Source: JAWVZH01 sp033722295
GTDB lineage: Bacteria > Bacteroidota > Bacteroidia > Chitinophagales > Saprospiraceae
DNA: 16,865 bases
Assembly (NCBI GenBank): GCA_033722295.1
Contig: JAWVZH010000055.1
Location: forward strand, 1-16,865
Reading direction: 5' to 3'
The first letter of the stretch is position 1; the number at the start of each line of letters is the position of its first letter. A model generated the notes under the pieces. The model was not told the origin of the DNA, did not search any database, and saw nothing but the letters and a program-made list of their open reading frames with translations. A program made the translations under genes and the position numbers. Positions 14,848 through 16,865 of the stretch are shown here, piece after piece.

Positions 14848-16090
14848 GCTTAAAGGAACAAAATTCAAGAAATATCTCGAAAGGCACGTGAAATATCCGC
14901 CATTTGTCGGTGAGGACCCTCAGAGCGAGCTAAGGGTTATAGTGACGATCCCCAGTTGTGGTGAGCAGCACATCCTGGATACATTGGAAAGCATATATGG
15001 GACAGTTGTAGAAGAAAGTAATTTTGAGGTTCTCGTTATTCTCAATCATGGTGCTTCGGCCTCATCCCGGATAAAGTCAATAAATGAAAAGAGTATTGTG
15101 GAGATAGCAAAATGGCGGAATGCAAGGAGTATCGAAAATCTTCACGTTATCAAACTATTTGACCTCCCTGACTCTGTTGCTGGTGTAGGTCATGCCCGTA
15201 AGACCGTTATGGATGAGGCCATGCGCCGCCTGATCCGGGCCAATAGATCAGACGGTATTATAGCATGTACAGATGGTGATACATGTGTAGATCCGGACTA
15301 TGTGCATGATTTGATCCAAATATTAAATAATTCGGAAGAAAATGGTTTCGCCTACTCATTCAATTTCGAACACCCCCTGAATGACCTTTCATCTTCTCAT
15401 AAGCATGGTATCATGCAATATGAATTGCACCTTAGATATTTCAGGACTGCTATCCGGTGGACCGGGCATCCTCATGCATTTTTTACTGTCGGTAGCGCTA
15501 TGGCCTGTCGGCTATCTGGTTATATACAACAAGGAGGCATGAATCAGCGAAAGGCAGGTGAGGACTTTTATTTCCTACAGATGTTCGCCAAGGCATATAA
15601 GCTTAAATATGTTCCAAGGATCACTGTGTATCCTTCCGCAAGATCATCTGACAGGGTGCCCTTCGGAACAGGCAGAGCGATGTTGGAATACCAGGTTAGT
15701 GGTAAATTGAAGACATACAGCTTTAAAAGTTTTCGATTGCTGAAGAATGTCTTCAGTTCGTTAGAGGAATGGTACCATTCGAGGGAAATCAAGTTTGACA
15801 GACTCGATCACAGGATCACCCCCTTTCTGAATGCCACTTTTGCAAAACAACGTATTGAACATTTTAGATCACAGGCTAAAGATCGGCTTCAATTTGAAAG
15901 ACTGTTTTATACCTGGTTTGACGCCTTTAAGTTCATGAAAGGGCTGCATTATCTGAGAGATGAACATGGATTTAAAGATGTAAGTGTGAATCAGGCATTC
16001 AATGAACTGCGGAGCACCGAGGGGGAGGAGCCTATTCGTGACCTATCTTTATTGCTTTGGCACTATCGGGAAAGAGACAGGATAGATTGA
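14846..16090 (+). CDS. Glycosyltransferase family 2 protein
   Basis: A 414-residue cytoplasmic glycosyltransferase of the GT-A fold. Residues 30-37 (RVIVTIPS) form the first nucleotide-sugar strand, VLVILNHG (62-69) the next. The metal-binding DxD is Asp143-Gly-Asp145 in ACTDGDTCVDPDYV. GED at 238-240, ahead of a helix (FYFLQMF), is the usual acceptor-side base region. The last 150 residues, after VPFGTGRAM, are helical and charged without membrane segments, so the enzyme is probably soluble or peripheral. Substrate and donor cannot be told. The frame is open 45 nt further upstream, but the ATG at 14846 places the conserved strand at the normal distance and avoids a long overlap with GNAT. 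Together with GNAT and WbqC it hints at glycan or surface-polymer modification, by association only. It converges with the DUF937 gene, 4 nt apart. Confidence 0.87.
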   Translation: MLKGTKFKKYLERHVKYPPFVGEDPQSELRVIVTIPSCGEQHILDTLESIYGTVVEESNFEVLVILNHGASASSRIKSINEKSIVEIAKWRNARSIENLHVIKLFDLPDSVAGVGHARKTVMDEAMRRLIRANRSDGIIACTDGDTCVDPDYVHDLIQILNNSEENGFAYSFNFEHPLNDLSSSHKHGIMQYELHLRYFRTAIRWTGHPHAFFTVGSAMACRLSGYIQQGGMNQRKAGEDFYFLQMFAKAYKLKYVPRITVYPSARSSDRVPFGTGRAMLEYQVSGKLKTYSFKSFRLLKNVFSSLEEWYHSREIKFDRLDHRITPFLNATFAKQRIEHFRSQAKDRLQFERLFYTWFDAFKFMKGLHYLRDEHGFKDVSVNQAFNELRSTEGEEPIRDLSLLLWHYRERDRID

Positions 16091-16094
16091 ATCG

Positions 16095-16700
16095 CTAACG
16101 CTTTCTGCGAAGAAAGCTCAGGCCAATATTCAGCAGGTCATCCAGAATGGAACCATCGTTGTCCTGATCCAGTAATTTTTCAAGCATGGATTGTTCTTGC
16201 TTGTTCTGAACGCGACTGTTCATCGTGCTTTGCAATATATCCATAAGACCTCCACGATCAGCATTCGACTGAGTCATCTGCCGCCCGACAGCTCCCATAA
16301 CCACAGGAGCCAACATTTCAAGGAGAGAGCCGGAGCGTTCTTTGTCCAGACCACTGGTTTTGGTGAGCATTTCCACGGCATTTCCCCTCTTCGATCCCAA
16401 TAAATGATTGAGAATACCAGCGCCATTTGTGGTACGGCTATCGAGGTTGTCCGTTCTCCCCAGGGCAAAGTCGTTGATATTATCTAGAATATTCCCGGAA
16501 TGATCCTTTTGTAAAGCGTTTATCAAACCTTCGGTATTCTTTCCTTTTCTGGCTTCTTTATTGATAGCTGCAAGCAGAATGTTCACCGCACCTTCTGTAG
16601 CTGTTTCTGTCTTTTGCTTGTCTGCACCCAGTCGGTCTGAAAATTGATTTATGACGTCAGAAGTTAAATTGCTGTTGAGTAGCTCGAGGATGTTGGCCAT
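16095..16700 (-). CDS. DUF937 (YidB-like) protein with C-terminal Ca-binding-like loop
   Basis: A 201-residue protein of the DUF937 family, function unknown. Family pattern: helical, Leu/Gly/Asn-rich, with GNILDNINDFALG, GILNHLLGSKRGNAVEML and LLEMLAPVVMGAVG near the middle. Near the C-terminus LLDQDNDGSILDDLL contains an EF-hand/dockerin-like loop with Asp178, Asp180, Asp182 and Gly183; the twelfth-position acid of a true EF hand is Leu. The protein ends in a basic FLRRKR. There is no signal peptide, so location is uncertain. I chose the ATG at 16700, 7 nt after the stop of the MarR-type gene; an in-frame ATG at 16733 would overlap that gene by 26 nt. Co-transcription with the regulator is likely. 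Confidence 0.85.
   Translation of the reverse strand: MANILELLNSNLTSDVINQFSDRLGADKQKTETATEGAVNILLAAINKEARKGKNTEGLINALQKDHSGNILDNINDFALGRTDNLDSRTTNGAGILNHLLGSKRGNAVEMLTKTSGLDKERSGSLLEMLAPVVMGAVGRQMTQSNADRGGLMDILQSTMNSRVQNKQEQSMLEKLLDQDNDGSILDDLLNIGLSFLRRKR
16100..16117. terminator. Hairpin at the glycosyltransferase/DUF937 convergence
   Basis: GCTTTCT (16100-16106) pairs perfectly with AGAAAGC (16111-16117) around a four-base loop, GCGA on the plus strand, a GNRA-type loop. It lies 9 nt after the glycosyltransferase stop and covers the last codons of DUF937. No T-run follows on either strand, so it may be a transcript-end hairpin or simply codon-driven. Low confidence as a terminator. Confidence 0.3.
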
Positions 16701-16707
16701 TATTAGA

Positions 16708-16863
16708 TTATTCGTTTGATCTGATCTTGTCAAGAAGGGTGTTCAATACATCAGCTTCTTTCTCATTAAGCTGACTCATGCAGAGATCGAACTCACAAGA
16801 TTTCTTGTCTATCGCATCCAGAAGTTCGTATCCGGTCGTGGTCAGGCTGATATCGACTAATCT
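16708..16863 (-). CDS. MarR-family transcriptional regulator, C-terminal 51 residues only (runs off right edge)
   Basis: A minus-strand frame enters from the right edge and ends at TAA (16710-16708). The 51 residues start RLVDISLTTTGYELLD and end LNTLLDKIRSNE. This is the end of a MarR winged helix: the last wing strand (R-x-V-x-I-S-L-T-x-x-G), then the long dimerisation helix and a final helix with EKEADVLNTLLDKIR, the position where MarR proteins usually read LS-x-x-E-x-x-x-L-x-x-L-L-x-K-L. The DNA-recognition helix is outside the window, so ligand and operator are unknown. The stop lies 7 nt before the DUF937 start, so the two probably share a transcript. Confidence 0.75.
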   Translation of the reverse strand, partial: RLVDISLTTTGYELLDAIDKKSCEFDLCMSQLNEKEADVLNTLLDKIRSNE

Positions 16864-16865
16864 TC

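Noticed and set aside
1..16865. CRISPR arrays, tRNA genes, insertion sequences, attachment sites or a defence island
   Set aside because: No direct-repeat/spacer pattern, cloverleaf, transposase, integrase or nuclease-type gene was seen. Every sizeable gene belongs to a housekeeping, secretion or envelope-type family.

Overview
The window reads as ordinary chromosomal DNA of a member of the Bacteroidota. The clearest marker is the 756-residue secreted protein at 5239-7509, which ends in a type B sorting domain of the type IX secretion system (T9SS), a system essentially confined to this phylum. The S46 dipeptidyl-peptidase, the WbqC-family protein, the pyrE-Nudix neighbourhood and promoter-like elements of the TTTG / TAnnTTyG kind agree with this. 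I cannot fix the order; a Cytophagales-, Chitinophagales- or Saprospirales-like bacterium is a guess. I saw no tRNA, rRNA, CRISPR array, insertion sequence, integrase, phage gene or recognisable defence system.

Layout, left to right. A minus-strand gene for a probable UbiA-like membrane protein runs off the left edge (1-186), followed by a 186-bp intergenic stretch. Minus-strand pyrE and an M42 aminopeptidase form a pair (373-2104). Divergent from pyrE, with no intergenic base, is a plus-strand Nudix hydrolase (2105-2764). It converges on and overlaps an acyl-CoA dehydrogenase gene, which lies downstream of rarA on the minus strand (2738-5180). Divergent from rarA is the large T9SS cargo protein (5239-7509). 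It converges on a small lipoprotein (7512-7928), itself downstream of an S46 peptidase with its own probable promoter and a strong intrinsic terminator (7947-10161). Next comes a tight minus-strand run whose order of transcription is GNAT acetyltransferase, WbqC-family protein, dynamin-like GTPase and M1 aminopeptidase (14847 down to 10164), with junctions of +1, -4 and -20 nt. Divergent from the GNAT gene, with overlapping start codons, is a family 2 glycosyltransferase (14846-16090). It converges on a DUF937 protein that follows the 3' end of a MarR-type regulator running off the right edge.

Functional themes. Three exopeptidases of different families (M42 predicted cytoplasmic, S46 predicted periplasmic, M1 predicted lipid-anchored) lie within 12 kb, which suits a peptide-consuming heterotroph. 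The GNAT-WbqC-GTPase-M1 run and its divergent glycosyltransferase suggest surface-glycan or envelope work. The membrane-remodelling-type GTPase in that run is the part I would look at first. The window is very compact: the pyrE/Nudix and GNAT/glycosyltransferase start codons abut or overlap, and three convergent pairs are separated by 4 nt or less or overlap. Several promoters must therefore lie inside neighbouring coding sequence. I found a recurring TAnnTTCG element a short distance upstream of five starts, which may be this lineage's version of the Bacteroidota -7 box.
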